DNA of 64,000 bases from Filomicrobium insigne (GCF_900104305.1 NZ_FNJC01000002.1:806001-870000), one strand, 5' to 3'. Shown: positions 17,713-26,883, counted from the first letter of the stretch. Notes: generated by a model not told the origin, from the letters alone. Translations and numbers: made by a program.

Positions 17713-18863
17713 CCGACATCCTCCTAGGACAGCTTGGCTCGAATGGTGATTGCCTCTACGCAACGACAATCGCCCGTCAGATCAAACACGATTTCCCGGA
17801 GTGCCGACTGACCTGGGCGATCTCTTCGCTATGTAAACGGGTGATCGAGAATAATCCGCACGTTGACGAAGTATGGGAAATTCCCGTTGCGTCCTGGGGC
17901 GACCTGAACGCAGCGTGGAATGCACTGGAGACAGAGGCAGCCCGCGAGCTTGCCCGTGGGCGATACCAACACACCTTCCTCACGCAGATCTGCCCCAACC
18001 ACTTCGGCAACTACGACGGTACGATCCGTCCATCGATTTTCCGGAACTACCCGCGGCCGATCACTGTCCCTGTCGAAACGATCATTGAACTAACCGATAC
18101 CGAAAAAGAGACAGTCGCCCAGTGGGTCCGGAATAAGGCGCTGTCAGACTTTGAAAAGGTCGTCCTTTTCGAATGCTCTTCGAAATCGGGGCAATCATTT
18201 GTAACGCCCGCATTGGCCGTCGAAATCGCGCGCGCCGCACTCACCAAAAACCCGCGCATCGCCTTTATCCTGTCAACGCACGAAACGATCGCATCGGATC
18301 GACCGCAGATCATCCAGGGTGGCGATCTCTCAATGCGCGAAACAGCGGCCCTGACGCATCACGCCGATCTTTTTGTCGGCTGTGGCAGCGGGTTGACTGT
18401 CGTCGCCACCAGCGCTGCAGCGAAACCAAATCTCCCGAACATCCAAATCCTCAAGCGCGCGACCTCGGTCTACGCCTCGTTCAAACACGATTTTGAGTAC
18501 TTTGAGAAACCGAACAGTCACTTCTTGGAAACAACACACGCGAATACTGATCGATTGGCCCGCACAATCCTCGCAGCTCTCCAACACGGGATCGCAGAAG
18601 CCAACAAAGAGTTCGGCGAAGAGATATCGCTCGATTTCCGCTGGTACTGCGAACTCATAGATCAAATGCTGCTGCAAAACCGCCAGTTCATCGAAGCAGC
18701 GAACTCTTTAACCGTCACGATAGAGCGCTATGGACCTCGCTCAGACCTAGTCCGCTTCGGCAAGGCGCTCGTGCTACCGTTTCTCGAGTTGGATCCCTCC
18801 GCACAGTTTCCACGCGGCCGCGAGATTATCGATCGCATCCACGCCGCCATTGCGACCGCGTAA
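17709..18863 (+). CDS. GT9-like (heptosyltransferase-fold) glycosyltransferase
   Basis: This 384-residue protein resembles ADP-heptose:LPS heptosyltransferases in fold. The N-terminus reads ILLGQLGSNGDCLYATTIAR, the acceptor-side start of this family, followed by the TWAISS strand and NPHVDEVW. In the second half DLFVGCGSGLTVVATSAAA matches the donor-binding GxGSGxT block. About 90 extra C-terminal residues extend past the fold. It starts with GTG overlapping the upstream stop, so it is co-translated with the SDR gene. It probably builds the same glycan; the sugar donor cannot be told. Confidence 0.72.
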   Translation: MTDILLGQLGSNGDCLYATTIARQIKHDFPECRLTWAISSLCKRVIENNPHVDEVWEIPVASWGDLNAAWNALETEAARELARGRYQHTFLTQICPNHFGNYDGTIRPSIFRNYPRPITVPVETIIELTDTEKETVAQWVRNKALSDFEKVVLFECSSKSGQSFVTPALAVEIARAALTKNPRIAFILSTHETIASDRPQIIQGGDLSMRETAALTHHADLFVGCGSGLTVVATSAAAKPNLPNIQILKRATSVYASFKHDFEYFEKPNSHFLETTHANTDRLARTILAALQHGIAEANKEFGEEISLDFRWYCELIDQMLLQNRQFIEAANSLTVTIERYGPRSDLVRFGKALVLPFLELDPSAQFPRGREIIDRIHAAIATA

Positions 18864-18942
18864 CAAGCACGCCGACAGCTTTATCCCCTATCCTCGCGCG
18901 CCGTCTATTCTGGTTCCGAACGACATCACGACGGAGCGTGGG

Positions 18943-20373
18943 ATGGAGCACACCCCTAACCTCGGCCTGCCCTACATCATGGCGGCTCAAGCTCAAAAGC
19001 ATGTAACGCACAACGAAGCGATACGTGCGCTCGACGCGATTCTGTATCTCGCCATTCAGGACCGAACCCTCACGACATCACCAGAAGATCCTGAAGAGGG
19101 TGCACGCTACATCGTTGCCGCCCCGGCCACGGCCAATTGGGCCGGCCATGAAAATGAAATCGCCGCCTTTCAGGATGGAGCCTGGATGTTCTATCCGCCA
19201 CGCGAAGGCTGGATCGCGTGGCTCACCAACGAAGAGCAAACACTCCTATGGAATGGAGTAGCTTGGACAGCTTTTGGTGGCGGAGGTACCCCCACAGAGT
19301 TCGGGATTAATGCAACAGCCGACGCAACAAACCGCTTGAGCGTATCATCGCAGGCCAGCCTTTTCTCTCACGAAGGCAGCAGCCACCAGATTAAGATCAA
19401 CAAGGCCGCACCGACTGATACGGCCAGCACGCTTTATCAAACAACCTTTTCATCCCGCGCCGAGATGGGGTTGATGGGTGATGACGATTTTCACTTCAAG
19501 GTATCCCCCGATGGGGCCGCATGGCATGAAGCTATTGTCATCGATAAGGACACTGGCTCCGTCACGCTGCCGAATACAGCCCTCCCCTCGGGCGGAGGAA
19601 GGGAATTGCTCGCGGCACCGCGAACATATTATGTCGACGGAGGCGCGGGTTCGGACACGAATACAGGCCTCTCTGCGCCCGATGCGTTTGCCACCATTCA
19701 GAAAGCCATCGACATCGTCGCAAGCCTGGACTTGGGCATCTACGACGTCACAATCCAGATTACATCTGGTACGTACACAGCCACGAACATATTGAAGCCG
19801 CTCGTCGGATCCGGACGTTGCTATATCGTCGGCGATGAGGGAACACCGGCCAATGTCACCATCGACGTAGCCTCAAACGCTTGCTTCACCGCTGACAACA
19901 CCTACGCAATCTACCATCTGCGGGGGATGAAATTGGCAACCACAGGCACGCCTGGGTACGCGATCAAGGCTATGGGCCCCAGCAAAATTTATTATGGAAA
20001 TTTAGATTTCGGCACTTGCACAAACAGCCATATGTATGCCGAGAACGGCGCGAATATCGAAGCGGACGGGAACTATACGATTTCCGGAAACAGCGCCTAT
20101 CATTGGCTCGTTTCGGCGGCCAACGTCCAGGTCGTCGGTCGAACAATCTCGCTGACAGGCGTACCCGCCTTCGGAACCATCGGAACACAAGCCTTTGCCG
20201 CCGGACTACGAACGGGCGCACTTGTTGTCATCGGTAACACCTACGTGGGAACAGCGACCGGCAGGCGATATTTCGCGTCGAGCAATGGTCTTGTCGACAC
20301 CAACGGCGCAGGCACATCGCATCTTCCTGGAGCTTCAGCTGGAGCAGTCACAACCGGTGGCGAGTACATTTAG
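18943..20373 (+). CDS. DUF2793 protein with tail-spike-like C-terminal half
   Basis: This 476-residue protein opens with a DUF2793 module at about residues 1-115 (TPNLGLPYIMAAQAQKHVTH, then GWIAWLTNEEQTLLWNG). DUF2793 is known from alphaproteobacterial prophages and gene-transfer-agent-like particles. From about residue 225 the sequence changes to a Gly/Thr/Asn-rich region beginning YYVDGGAGSDTNTGL and AFATIQKAID. This is the usual opening of pectate-lyase-like parallel beta-helices of phage tail spikes. No signal peptide is visible and no other phage gene is nearby. The ATG at 18943 follows GGAG. It may be a glycan-binding or depolymerising spike made alongside its target glycan; that is inference. 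Confidence 0.72.
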   Translation: MEHTPNLGLPYIMAAQAQKHVTHNEAIRALDAILYLAIQDRTLTTSPEDPEEGARYIVAAPATANWAGHENEIAAFQDGAWMFYPPREGWIAWLTNEEQTLLWNGVAWTAFGGGGTPTEFGINATADATNRLSVSSQASLFSHEGSSHQIKINKAAPTDTASTLYQTTFSSRAEMGLMGDDDFHFKVSPDGAAWHEAIVIDKDTGSVTLPNTALPSGGGRELLAAPRTYYVDGGAGSDTNTGLSAPDAFATIQKAIDIVASLDLGIYDVTIQITSGTYTATNILKPLVGSGRCYIVGDEGTPANVTIDVASNACFTADNTYAIYHLRGMKLATTGTPGYAIKAMGPSKIYYGNLDFGTCTNSHMYAENGANIEADGNYTISGNSAYHWLVSAANVQVVGRTISLTGVPAFGTIGTQAFAAGLRTGALVVIGNTYVGTATGRRYFASSNGLVDTNGAGTSHLPGASAGAVTTGGEYI

Positions 20374-20404
20374 GCAACCATCACGCGACCATGTTGTTGG
20401 CGTC

Positions 20405-21298
20405 CTACCGACCTCCGCCTTGAGCGAGCACGTCGGCTTTATAGCCAAAGAACGCCATTTCCTCTTTGAAATAGTCATCCAACCATCGGATCGTCTCTGG
20501 GCGGAGTTTTTTTATATAATTGCCAGGATGAACTTGGCGGATATGGCGTGTATCCACTTCGTCGGATGGAATCACATCGTGTTGCGCAGCAATAGCGTCC
20601 ACTACGTCGCGTGAGATGTCCCAACCAAAATGCGCAGCAAGACCGGCAACCCAATCGGGCTTTTGGTAGATAACGTCTTCATACCGATACATCCGTGTCT
20701 CACAAACACCGCACAGCAAAATCCTGTAATTCATAAGGAACGCACGGAATGTTTCCGCTGCGCGCTTGACGTAGTCGTCAATCTCAAGGGCGCGGGCGAG
20801 GTCGCGCATCGACATGTTGGCGTTGACGCTTTTCAAGACCTTTCCGGGTTCAGGATGGCTGTCACGCATCGAGAAGTAGTGCGAAACGAGCATATCTCGC
20901 GGGTCGCGCACAAGAAGAACAGGACGTGACTGTTTGAGGATCGGAATATCGAAACGACGGGGAAAATAGCGGAAGCCGCCATAACAATAGCCCCGAGGCA
21001 GAAAAATCGCCGATGTATCCGCCGGCATATTCTTATCCGGCAAACCGATCGCGAAATACTCCTGCATGATCGAGACATAGGTCACACCAGCGCTGGCGGA
21101 AAGCTTGCGCATAATGCCATCGAGCAGAACCGATCCTGACTTGGGCATCGCAAAAACCAAAGCGCTCGGCAGATCAGAACGGTCCGTTGGTGGCAGCGTG
21201 AAGAGCACGCGCCTTTCACCACCATCATCAAATTCCACGGAAGGGAGCGCAGCCCCCCCATCATGGGCCCTGCCTCCGAAAAAGAACCGCTTGCGCAT
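20405..21298 (-). CDS. PAPS-dependent sulfotransferase
   Basis: This 297-residue protein should transfer sulfate from PAPS to a hydroxyl, probably on the surface glycan made by this cluster. The 5'-phosphosulfate loop is ALVFAMPKSGSVLLDGIM, and the 3'-phosphate-binding strand and helix read RPVLLVRDPRDMLVSHYFSM. Later ETMRYED-like acidic sequence (TRMYRYEDVI) is also typical. I placed the start at 21298 because AGGGGAG lies 5 nt upstream; the frame stays open to 21496. It converges on the DUF2793 gene. The CysQ-type gene at 14400 could remove the PAP it releases. Confidence 0.83.
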   Translation of the reverse strand: MRKRFFFGGRAHDGGAALPSVEFDDGGERRVLFTLPPTDRSDLPSALVFAMPKSGSVLLDGIMRKLSASAGVTYVSIMQEYFAIGLPDKNMPADTSAIFLPRGYCYGGFRYFPRRFDIPILKQSRPVLLVRDPRDMLVSHYFSMRDSHPEPGKVLKSVNANMSMRDLARALEIDDYVKRAAETFRAFLMNYRILLCGVCETRMYRYEDVIYQKPDWVAGLAAHFGWDISRDVVDAIAAQHDVIPSDEVDTRHIRQVHPGNYIKKLRPETIRWLDDYFKEEMAFFGYKADVLAQGGGR

Positions 21299-21684
21299 CG
21301 TGGCTCCCCTTAGGTCGAAAATCAGGGCGGGGATGAAATAATCTCCGTCCCGATGCAAGTCCACAGCCGCAACGATTGAAGCGCTCAAAATACGGCCAAA
21401 CGTCCGGACCAACGATTGCATGCGGCTCTGAGCAACGGAACTATCCACAGACAACGGATCATTTCGGAGGCGACCCGGCTTCCTAAACGCACACAAAGCG
21501 TATCATGATGCAACGTAGTCTGACCGTTTTAAATTGTACCATTCATTCCGTACGCTTTTGCAGCAACACCGTCCTTTTTTGCTCAGCTGTCCGTATACAG
21601 CTCAATTGAATGACATACACCCACACGCGACACGCTCGTCACCAGAAATGGTGAATGTCTAGCCACAACAGCCGCGAAGGGACC
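21299..21684. other. intergenic region between divergent sulfotransferase and glycosyltransferase genes
   Basis: The part up to 21496 is open in frame with the sulfotransferase and could be an N-terminal extension if a start such as 21421 is used. The rest should hold promoters in both directions. I see no convincing promoter boxes or other genes. Confidence 0.35.
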
Positions 21685-22575
21685 ATGAAGATAAGCGTCG
21701 TCATTCCCGTCTCTCAACGCCAGAAATCTGCCGAACGTGCGCTGCGCTCGGCCTTGTTGCAGGACGGCCCTGTTCACGAAGTTCTTGTCGTTGACGACGC
21801 CTCCTCTCCTCCATTTAGGTTGCCCGACGAGCTCAAGAACGACAATCGCATTCGCATCATACGCAACGAAGTCAACGTAGGCGCAGGGGCAAGTCGCGAG
21901 GCTGGATGCCATCACGCAAAGGGAGATTGGATTGCCTTTCTTGACTCCGACGACTACTGGCTGCCTGGAAAACTCGCTGCGCAAGCAATCCTTGCGCAAC
22001 GAGACTTCACCGAAAACCCAGGTGCGCTCGTTTGTTACTCTTCGGGCTACCAAACCATTAGGCGTAGAACCGGAAAGCAACGCGGCTTAGTGCCAGCCGA
22101 AAGTTCTCACGCAGAGGACTTCGCGAGCGCCTGCTGGTTTATGCCGGGCTCAACCGTGCTCATAAGCAAACGCGCGCTCAAGAAAACAGGACCATTTGAT
22201 TTGAGCCTGCGGCGGCTCGAGGATCTCGATTGGTATATGCGATTCGGGCTTGCCGGCGGTCGCCTGCGCGTTGCTGCAATCAAAGGAGCCGTAATCGAAA
22301 TCGGCGAGCGGCCAACTCCCCTTCAGATACACGAAGCTTGCGGTCTAATTGAGCAAAAGTGGCTAAATCCAAACGCCGACATCCCGCTTCCCGCAAAGAT
22401 GCGTACGGCCCTACGCGCGTACTTGGATATTGAGCGGGCAGCAGCCCATCATCACGCAGGCCGCGTCATGGGTACGATTTGGTTTCTCGGACGTTCTTTT
22501 CTGCGTCGTCCGCGGAGATGCGTTCACCTTAAAAAATGGTGGCACCCACTTGACGAGAAACTTGAGCCGCCATAG
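21685..22575 (+). CDS. family 2 glycosyltransferase
   Basis: This 296-residue GT-A glycosyltransferase opens with KISVVIPVSQRQKSAERALR at residue 2. VHEVLVVDDASS, NVGAGASREAG and the metal-binding FLDSDDYWLPGK (about residue 90) follow, and LRRLEDLDWYMRFG gives the ED acid motif. A basic C-terminal tail with little hydrophobicity suggests peripheral membrane contact. GAAGGGA lies directly upstream of the ATG at 21685, which decides the start over 21655. It is the last glycan gene before the AT-rich gap and rlpA. Substrate unknown. Confidence 0.86.
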   Translation: MKISVVIPVSQRQKSAERALRSALLQDGPVHEVLVVDDASSPPFRLPDELKNDNRIRIIRNEVNVGAGASREAGCHHAKGDWIAFLDSDDYWLPGKLAAQAILAQRDFTENPGALVCYSSGYQTIRRRTGKQRGLVPAESSHAEDFASACWFMPGSTVLISKRALKKTGPFDLSLRRLEDLDWYMRFGLAGGRLRVAAIKGAVIEIGERPTPLQIHEACGLIEQKWLNPNADIPLPAKMRTALRAYLDIERAAAHHHAGRVMGTIWFLGRSFLRRPRRCVHLKKWWHPLDEKLEPP

Positions 22576-22928
22576 TCGGCCCAAAAAATCTAACCTCCTA
22601 CCGTCCTCGTTATGTTGATGGTTAGCCAGTGGTTTATCCTTGCTCAAGCACAGGTAATCATTGATGTTTTGGGATGCCATCGCGAACCTTACCGGTAATC
22701 ATGAATGGCATAACAACAAAATCAATAAAACTACGTGGGTCAGAAAATTTAAAAGCAATTACAATTACATGCACCACCGGCCAATCTCCGCAAAACACCC
22801 AAAAGAAGATCAGCTACAAAACAGAATGAATTTGCACACAATTCTCAGCAAATTATCGCTGCCGAATTGGCATGGTCACAGGAAGTCTTTGCCATTCTCC
22901 ACCCGACGACCAAGAAACGGGTGTAAAA
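22576..22928. other. AT-rich intergenic region upstream of rlpA
   Basis: This stretch is clearly richer in A and T than its surroundings, especially 22700-22850. A plus-strand frame runs through it into rlpA out of frame, but its product looks random. It probably holds the rlpA promoter. I see no repeats or RNA gene. Confidence 0.4.
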
Positions 22929-23474
22929 ATGAACGGGGCAGGTTGGATAGCAAAAGCCGCTTCTCTTGCGGTTTGCGCAACTTTGGTGAGTGGATGTGCT
23001 TCAGGCGGAAGCACAATCAGTCAGGGATTTACGCCATCAAAATTCGGTACTCCGGCAAGCGCGCGGGTACACTACGGCGAAGGCACCACACCAGTACGCC
23101 GCGGTGTCTACAAGATCGGCAACCCCTACTATGTCGGGGGACAGCGCTACGTGCCACGCCACGAGCCAAACTACGACAAAGTTGGCATAGCGTCTTGGTA
23201 TGGCAGTGATTTCCACGGACGCCTAACAGCCAACGGCGAAATTTACGATCAGAATCGCCTCACCGCAGCACATCCTACGTTGCCGCTACCATCGAACGTT
23301 CGCGTAACGAACATGACGAATGGGCGCTCCATTGTCGTGCGCGTGAATGACCGCGGCCCCTTCCTTCATGATCGAGTAATAGACTTATCTCGATCTGCAG
23401 CACATCATCTGGGTTTTGCAAATAGAGGGCTTGCAAAAGTACGAGTCACGTATCTTGGCCCCGCCCCTCTATAA
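22929..23474 (+). CDS. rlpA: RlpA-like lipoprotein (septal ring lytic transglycosylase family)
   Basis: This 181-residue lipoprotein has a signal peptide ending in the lipobox LVSGC, with the lipidated Cys about 23 residues after the ATG at 22929. A double-psi beta-barrel follows: VGIASWYGSDFHGRLTANGE, then LTAAHPTLPLPSNVRVTN and VRVNDRGPFLHDRVIDLS. RlpA proteins cleave glycan strands lacking stem peptides or act as structural septal proteins. There is no C-terminal SPOR domain, so septal targeting by denuded glycan is not expected through that route. It is monocistronic and separates the glycan cluster from the chemotaxis genes. Confidence 0.9.
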   Translation: MNGAGWIAKAASLAVCATLVSGCASGGSTISQGFTPSKFGTPASARVHYGEGTTPVRRGVYKIGNPYYVGGQRYVPRHEPNYDKVGIASWYGSDFHGRLTANGEIYDQNRLTAAHPTLPLPSNVRVTNMTNGRSIVVRVNDRGPFLHDRVIDLSRSAAHHLGFANRGLAKVRVTYLGPAPL

Positions 23475-23584
23475 GACATCCTACAAACGTTGGACAAAAC
23501 AACTTCAGCCATTCGGTAAAAATACCGCCGCGCGACAAGGTTCGCGCCGGGATTTGGCTTCATCAATGATACAGTGAATGAGTC

Positions 23585-23602
23585 GCATAGTGCCTACTAT
23601 GC
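23585..23602. repeat. short inverted repeat upstream of cheB
   Basis: GCATAGT and ACTATGC pair around a 4-nt loop, about 140 nt before the cheB start. It could be an operator or a weak terminator for rlpA, whose stop is about 110 nt upstream; no T-run follows. Confidence 0.3.
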
Positions 23603-23743
23603 ATAAACTCGTTGTACAAAGGAGCTGGCCTTTTAGTGATAGATGTAAAAACCATCAGCGCTAATCTCTGGCTGAAAACAAAACAAAAAGCGCCTACGAC
23701 CGCGTCTTGTCGCAAAATTGGCGCATCCAAGGATCCCTGACAA

Positions 23744-24772
23744 ATGCCCGGGCAAATAAGCGTTCTGGTCGTTGACGACTCAGGCGTCATGCGGCGGGCT
23801 CTGACGAGACGCATCCAGACGGATAGCCGCTTTCGCGTGATTGATACCGCTTCCGATGGCCGTGAAGGCGTCGAGAAAACGCTGAAGCTGCGCCCGGATG
23901 TCGTCACCCTCGACGTCGAAATGCCCGTAATGAACGGGCTAGAGGCCTTGCGGGTAATCGTCTCGCAAACGCGCACTCCCGTCGTGATGGTAAGCTCGGT
24001 CACAAAAGCCGGGGCTAACATCACCATGGAAGCGCTTGAGATCGGCGCAGTGGATTTTATCGCCAAATCGAACAGTGGCGACATGATCCACGAGAAGCTG
24101 CTTGCAGCCGCCCGGGCCAAACTTCAGCGTCCCGCACCAATCGCGCCCCGTACACGCGTCGCAACACCGAAACTGGCGGCAACAAGTCGAACGCATAGCC
24201 TGCGCACGTCTCCACCAAAATTATGCCTCATTGGAAGTTCAACCGGCGGCCCACAGGCACTACAGCAGGTCTTCGGACAACTCCCAGCCAGCCTGAAGGT
24301 ACCAATCGTTGTCGCGCAGCATATGCCCGCGCAGTTCACCGACGCTCTGGCCAAACGCCTGAACCAGATTTGCAGACCCAATGTCGTTGAGGCGAAGGAC
24401 GGAGATTTCCTGAGCCCTGGAGCGATCTATATCGCGCCAGGAGGCATGCAAACACGCATCGTGGAAAATCAGATCCGCGTGTCAGCGGATAAGGGTGAAA
24501 GCCTCTATAAGCCAAGCATCGACGTGCTCGGCGATAGTATTTTCCAAGCCTATGGCGGCCGCGTTCTGGGCGTGATGCTTACGGGAATGGGAGCAGACGG
24601 CACTAAGGCTTTCTTGAAAATGCACAACGCCGGCGCATTTAACATCGCTCAGAGCGAAGATACCTGCGCTGTCTACGGAATGCCTCGCGCCCTCGTTGAA
24701 GCCAACGCTGCGGACGAACAACTTGATCCCGAGCAGATCGGCGCGCGCATTGCCAACCTAATAGGGAAATAA
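23744..24772 (+). CDS. cheB: chemotaxis response regulator protein-glutamate methylesterase
   Basis: CheB removes methyl groups from (and deamidates) chemoreceptor glutamates in response to CheA phosphorylation, giving adaptation. The 342-residue protein has a receiver domain (DD at 11-12, phosphoacceptor Asp57 in VTLDVEMPVMNG) and a linker to about residue 155. The methylesterase domain has Ser166 (IGSSTGGP), His193 (AQHMPAQF) and Asp285 (TGMGADGT). The catalytic triad is complete. It lies on the plus strand, converging on cheR of the minus-strand che operon, so the methylation pair is expressed from two promoters. Confidence 0.96.
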   Translation: MPGQISVLVVDDSGVMRRALTRRIQTDSRFRVIDTASDGREGVEKTLKLRPDVVTLDVEMPVMNGLEALRVIVSQTRTPVVMVSSVTKAGANITMEALEIGAVDFIAKSNSGDMIHEKLLAAARAKLQRPAPIAPRTRVATPKLAATSRTHSLRTSPPKLCLIGSSTGGPQALQQVFGQLPASLKVPIVVAQHMPAQFTDALAKRLNQICRPNVVEAKDGDFLSPGAIYIAPGGMQTRIVENQIRVSADKGESLYKPSIDVLGDSIFQAYGGRVLGVMLTGMGADGTKAFLKMHNAGAFNIAQSEDTCAVYGMPRALVEANAADEQLDPEQIGARIANLIGK

Positions 24773-24861
24773 AGCGCGAAGCGAGCTCGACGCTTAGCGA
24801 TGCATCATACATCTGCGTGCGGCACACTATAATAACGTGGGTCACGCCAAAACAACGCCCT

Positions 24862-24886
24862 TACGACGCTGCCTGGCAGCGTCGTA
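24862..24886 (-). terminator. palindromic terminator candidate after cheR
   Basis: A perfect 25-bp palindrome (12-bp arms around one T; TACGACGCTGCC arm) lies 14 nt beyond the cheR stop and 90 nt beyond the cheB stop. It can form a strong hairpin for either strand. A TTTT run occurs only about 10 nt later on the minus strand, so it may be a bidirectional stop or an RNA 3'-end stabiliser. Confidence 0.5.
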
Positions 24887-24899
24887 CAGCGCAATCCAG

Positions 24900-25814
24900 T
24901 TACCCAGCGAGAATAGCAGCCCTTAGCGCCGCCGGTGTTGCCGGCGCTGCAACAGCTGGTCTACGAGCCGCACCTAAATTCGCGTCCGCAGGCGAGAGGA
25001 CCATACGGTGCATAGGATCGGCAACGAACTCAGTCGAAGTGCCTAATACGCTCTCGGAAGCGCCGAGCATGAGAAAACCGTCATTCGCCAGATTACGGCG
25101 CATCTTCGCCAAGACCTCGCGCTTACCAGCGTTATCGAAATAGATCAGAACGTTGCGGCAGAAAATAACGTCGACGTTGCCGATCGCATTGTAGTCACCC
25201 AACAAGTTGAGTCGACGGAACTGCACCTGTGAGCGAAGGCTCTCCTTGATCTGCCACTTGTCGCCCTTCTGGTCGAAATACCGCAACAGGAACGGCGTTG
25301 GCAGGCCTCTCTGGACTTCGAACTGCGAATAGAGACCTTCGCGTGCCTTGGCCAGAATGGCTTCCGACAGATCCGTTGCAATAATCTCGACCCTGCGCCC
25401 TCCAAGCTGAGCTTTCATCTGGTCAAGGATCATGGCCAGAGAATAAGGCTCCTGACCACTCGAACACGCAGCACTCCAGATTCGGATGGTCTTGTAGGCC
25501 GGCCGCGTTTCGATCAGCTTCGGTAGAACCACCTGCGAGAACTTGTCGAATGGCACCTTGTCGCGGAAGAAGTATGTCTCGTTGATGGTCATCGTTTCGA
25601 CGACCTCTTTCGCAAGCGGAGCCGACTTGTTGTTGATCAGAATATCAACCAGACCATGGAACCCGTTTAGGCCCTCGCGCCGAATAATCGGCTGCATTTT
25701 GCTCTCAACGAGATACCGCTTTTGGGCATCGATTATGAGACCCGATTCCTTCTTGAGGAACGCGCAAAGCACCTCATAAGGGTCGCCGGATACCTTGGCG
25801 GTATTTGGGGTCAT
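24900..25814 (-). CDS. cheR: chemotaxis protein-glutamate O-methyltransferase
   Basis: CheR methylates chemoreceptor glutamates with SAM and works against CheB. The 304-residue protein has the helical N-domain (YEVLCAFLKKESGLII) and the catalytic domain with ETYFFRDKVPFD. The SAM motif is IRIWSAACSSGQEPYSLAM, and DVIFCRNVLIYFD and GFLMLGASESV follow. There is no C-terminal pentapeptide-binding extension. The tail after residue 280 is Ala-rich (LGAARRPAVAAPATPAALRA). It is the last gene of the unknown-cheA-cheW-cheY-cheR operon, 96 nt after cheY. Confidence 0.96.
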   Translation of the reverse strand: MTPNTAKVSGDPYEVLCAFLKKESGLIIDAQKRYLVESKMQPIIRREGLNGFHGLVDILINNKSAPLAKEVVETMTINETYFFRDKVPFDKFSQVVLPKLIETRPAYKTIRIWSAACSSGQEPYSLAMILDQMKAQLGGRRVEIIATDLSEAILAKAREGLYSQFEVQRGLPTPFLLRYFDQKGDKWQIKESLRSQVQFRRLNLLGDYNAIGNVDVIFCRNVLIYFDNAGKREVLAKMRRNLANDGFLMLGASESVLGTSTEFVADPMHRMVLSPADANLGAARRPAVAAPATPAALRAAILAG

Positions 25815-25910
25815 AGTCAGCTTCTCCGAACAGATGCCGCTGGCGGGCAGAATGCTTTTGTTGAGGAATTAATCTGGAGAGGAGCGCCGTAACGTAGGCG
25901 CGGAAGGAAA

Positions 25911-26315
25911 TTACCCAATCGCAGCCAACGCCGAGGTCTCCACAGAATGCGGAAGAATACCTACCTGATCGAGTTTCGTTTCCAGGATGGCGCGATCAAA
26001 GGGCTTCATGATGTATTCATCAGCGCCGCTCTCGATCGCCTTCATAATGTGCTTGATGTCGTTTTCGGTCGTACAGAAAACGACTTTCGGTTCATGGCCA
26101 TTCGGCATAGCCCGAAGCGCCTCGACAAATTCGAGGCCATTCATTTCTGGCATGTTCCAGTCAACAATGATGACTTCCGGCATGGACTTTTCACATGCCG
26201 CCTTGGCCAGCACGCCGTTTTCAGCCTGCTGAACCACGAACCCTATTGATTCTAGGATTTTGCTGATGAAGCCTCGGACGACTCGCGAGTCATCGACGAC
26301 GAGAGCAGTGGTCAT
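25911..26315 (-). CDS. cheY: CheY-like single-domain response regulator
   Basis: This 134-residue receiver has the acidic pair D8-D9, phosphoacceptor Asp52 in VDWNMPEMNG, the Thr switch in FCTTEND and Lys in YIMKPFD. It should be phosphorylated by CheA and act on the flagellar switch or as a phosphate sink. It lies between cheW and cheR. A second CheY-like gene sits beside fliG (32428-32814), so there is a division of labour that the sequence alone does not settle. It has a short C-terminal tail that the second CheY lacks. Confidence 0.93.
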   Translation of the reverse strand: MTTALVVDDSRVVRGFISKILESIGFVVQQAENGVLAKAACEKSMPEVIIVDWNMPEMNGLEFVEALRAMPNGHEPKVVFCTTENDIKHIMKAIESGADEYIMKPFDRAILETKLDQVGILPHSVETSALAAIG

Positions 26316-26376
26316 GTTGAAGGCCCCTGATACGCTGGAGGAACATTTGTCCGTGAACTGTGCACACTATTGATTA

Positions 26377-26862
26377 CTACTTTGTGAAATCAAAAACGGC
26401 ACCCACATCCAAAACGGGAATTAGGAAATCGTTAACCCGATACAGCCCGCTCATAAGGCTCGCCCGTATCGGATCGAAGTGCGGCGGTGTCGGAATACGC
26501 ATGGATCCATCCAGAGATAGAACATCTCCGACCTGATCGACCATAAGTGCAAAATTCTCGCCCTTATGTTCCATTCCGATCGCCAAAGCGTTGTCAAAAC
26601 TCTCGACGTCATCGAGTCGCAAACGCCGGCGAAGACTAACGGCAGTAACGATTTTACCGCGAATATTGACAAGCCCGACGATATCCTTCGGTGCGTGCGG
26701 AATAGGTGTAACCTTCTGCACGCGAAAGATCGTTTGGGTATCTTGTACGGAAATACCGAATATCTCTTCGCCAATAAAAATCGTGAAATAGCTCTGCGCA
26801 CTTGTGCGAATGCGCTCATCCCCATCGCCGAGTACGGCTAAAGCCTGATCTTGAGCCTGCAT
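26377..26862 (-). CDS. cheW: chemotaxis coupling protein
   Basis: CheW is the SH3-like adaptor that links chemoreceptors to CheA in signalling arrays. This 161-residue protein reads YFTIFIGEEIFGISVQDTQ, then VTPIPHAPKDIVGLVNIRGK and the conserved Arg in the second subdomain, with VDQVGDVLSL near the end. About 20 extra N-terminal residues precede the fold. It lies 21 nt downstream of cheA, so both are probably translated from one message. Confidence 0.95.
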   Translation of the reverse strand: MQAQDQALAVLGDGDERIRTSAQSYFTIFIGEEIFGISVQDTQTIFRVQKVTPIPHAPKDIVGLVNIRGKIVTAVSLRRRLRLDDVESFDNALAIGMEHKGENFALMVDQVGDVLSLDGSMRIPTPPHFDPIRASLMSGLYRVNDFLIPVLDVGAVFDFTK

Positions 26863-26883
26863 GAATTGCCCCCCGCTTTGAGC

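Noticed and set aside
18943-20373. prophage or gene-transfer-agent cluster
   Set aside because: Only one phage-like gene is present; no capsid, portal, terminase or integrase lies nearby.
22661-23209. 182-residue plus-strand frame across the rlpA start
   Set aside because: Its sequence looks random, it overlaps rlpA in another frame, and rlpA is far better supported.
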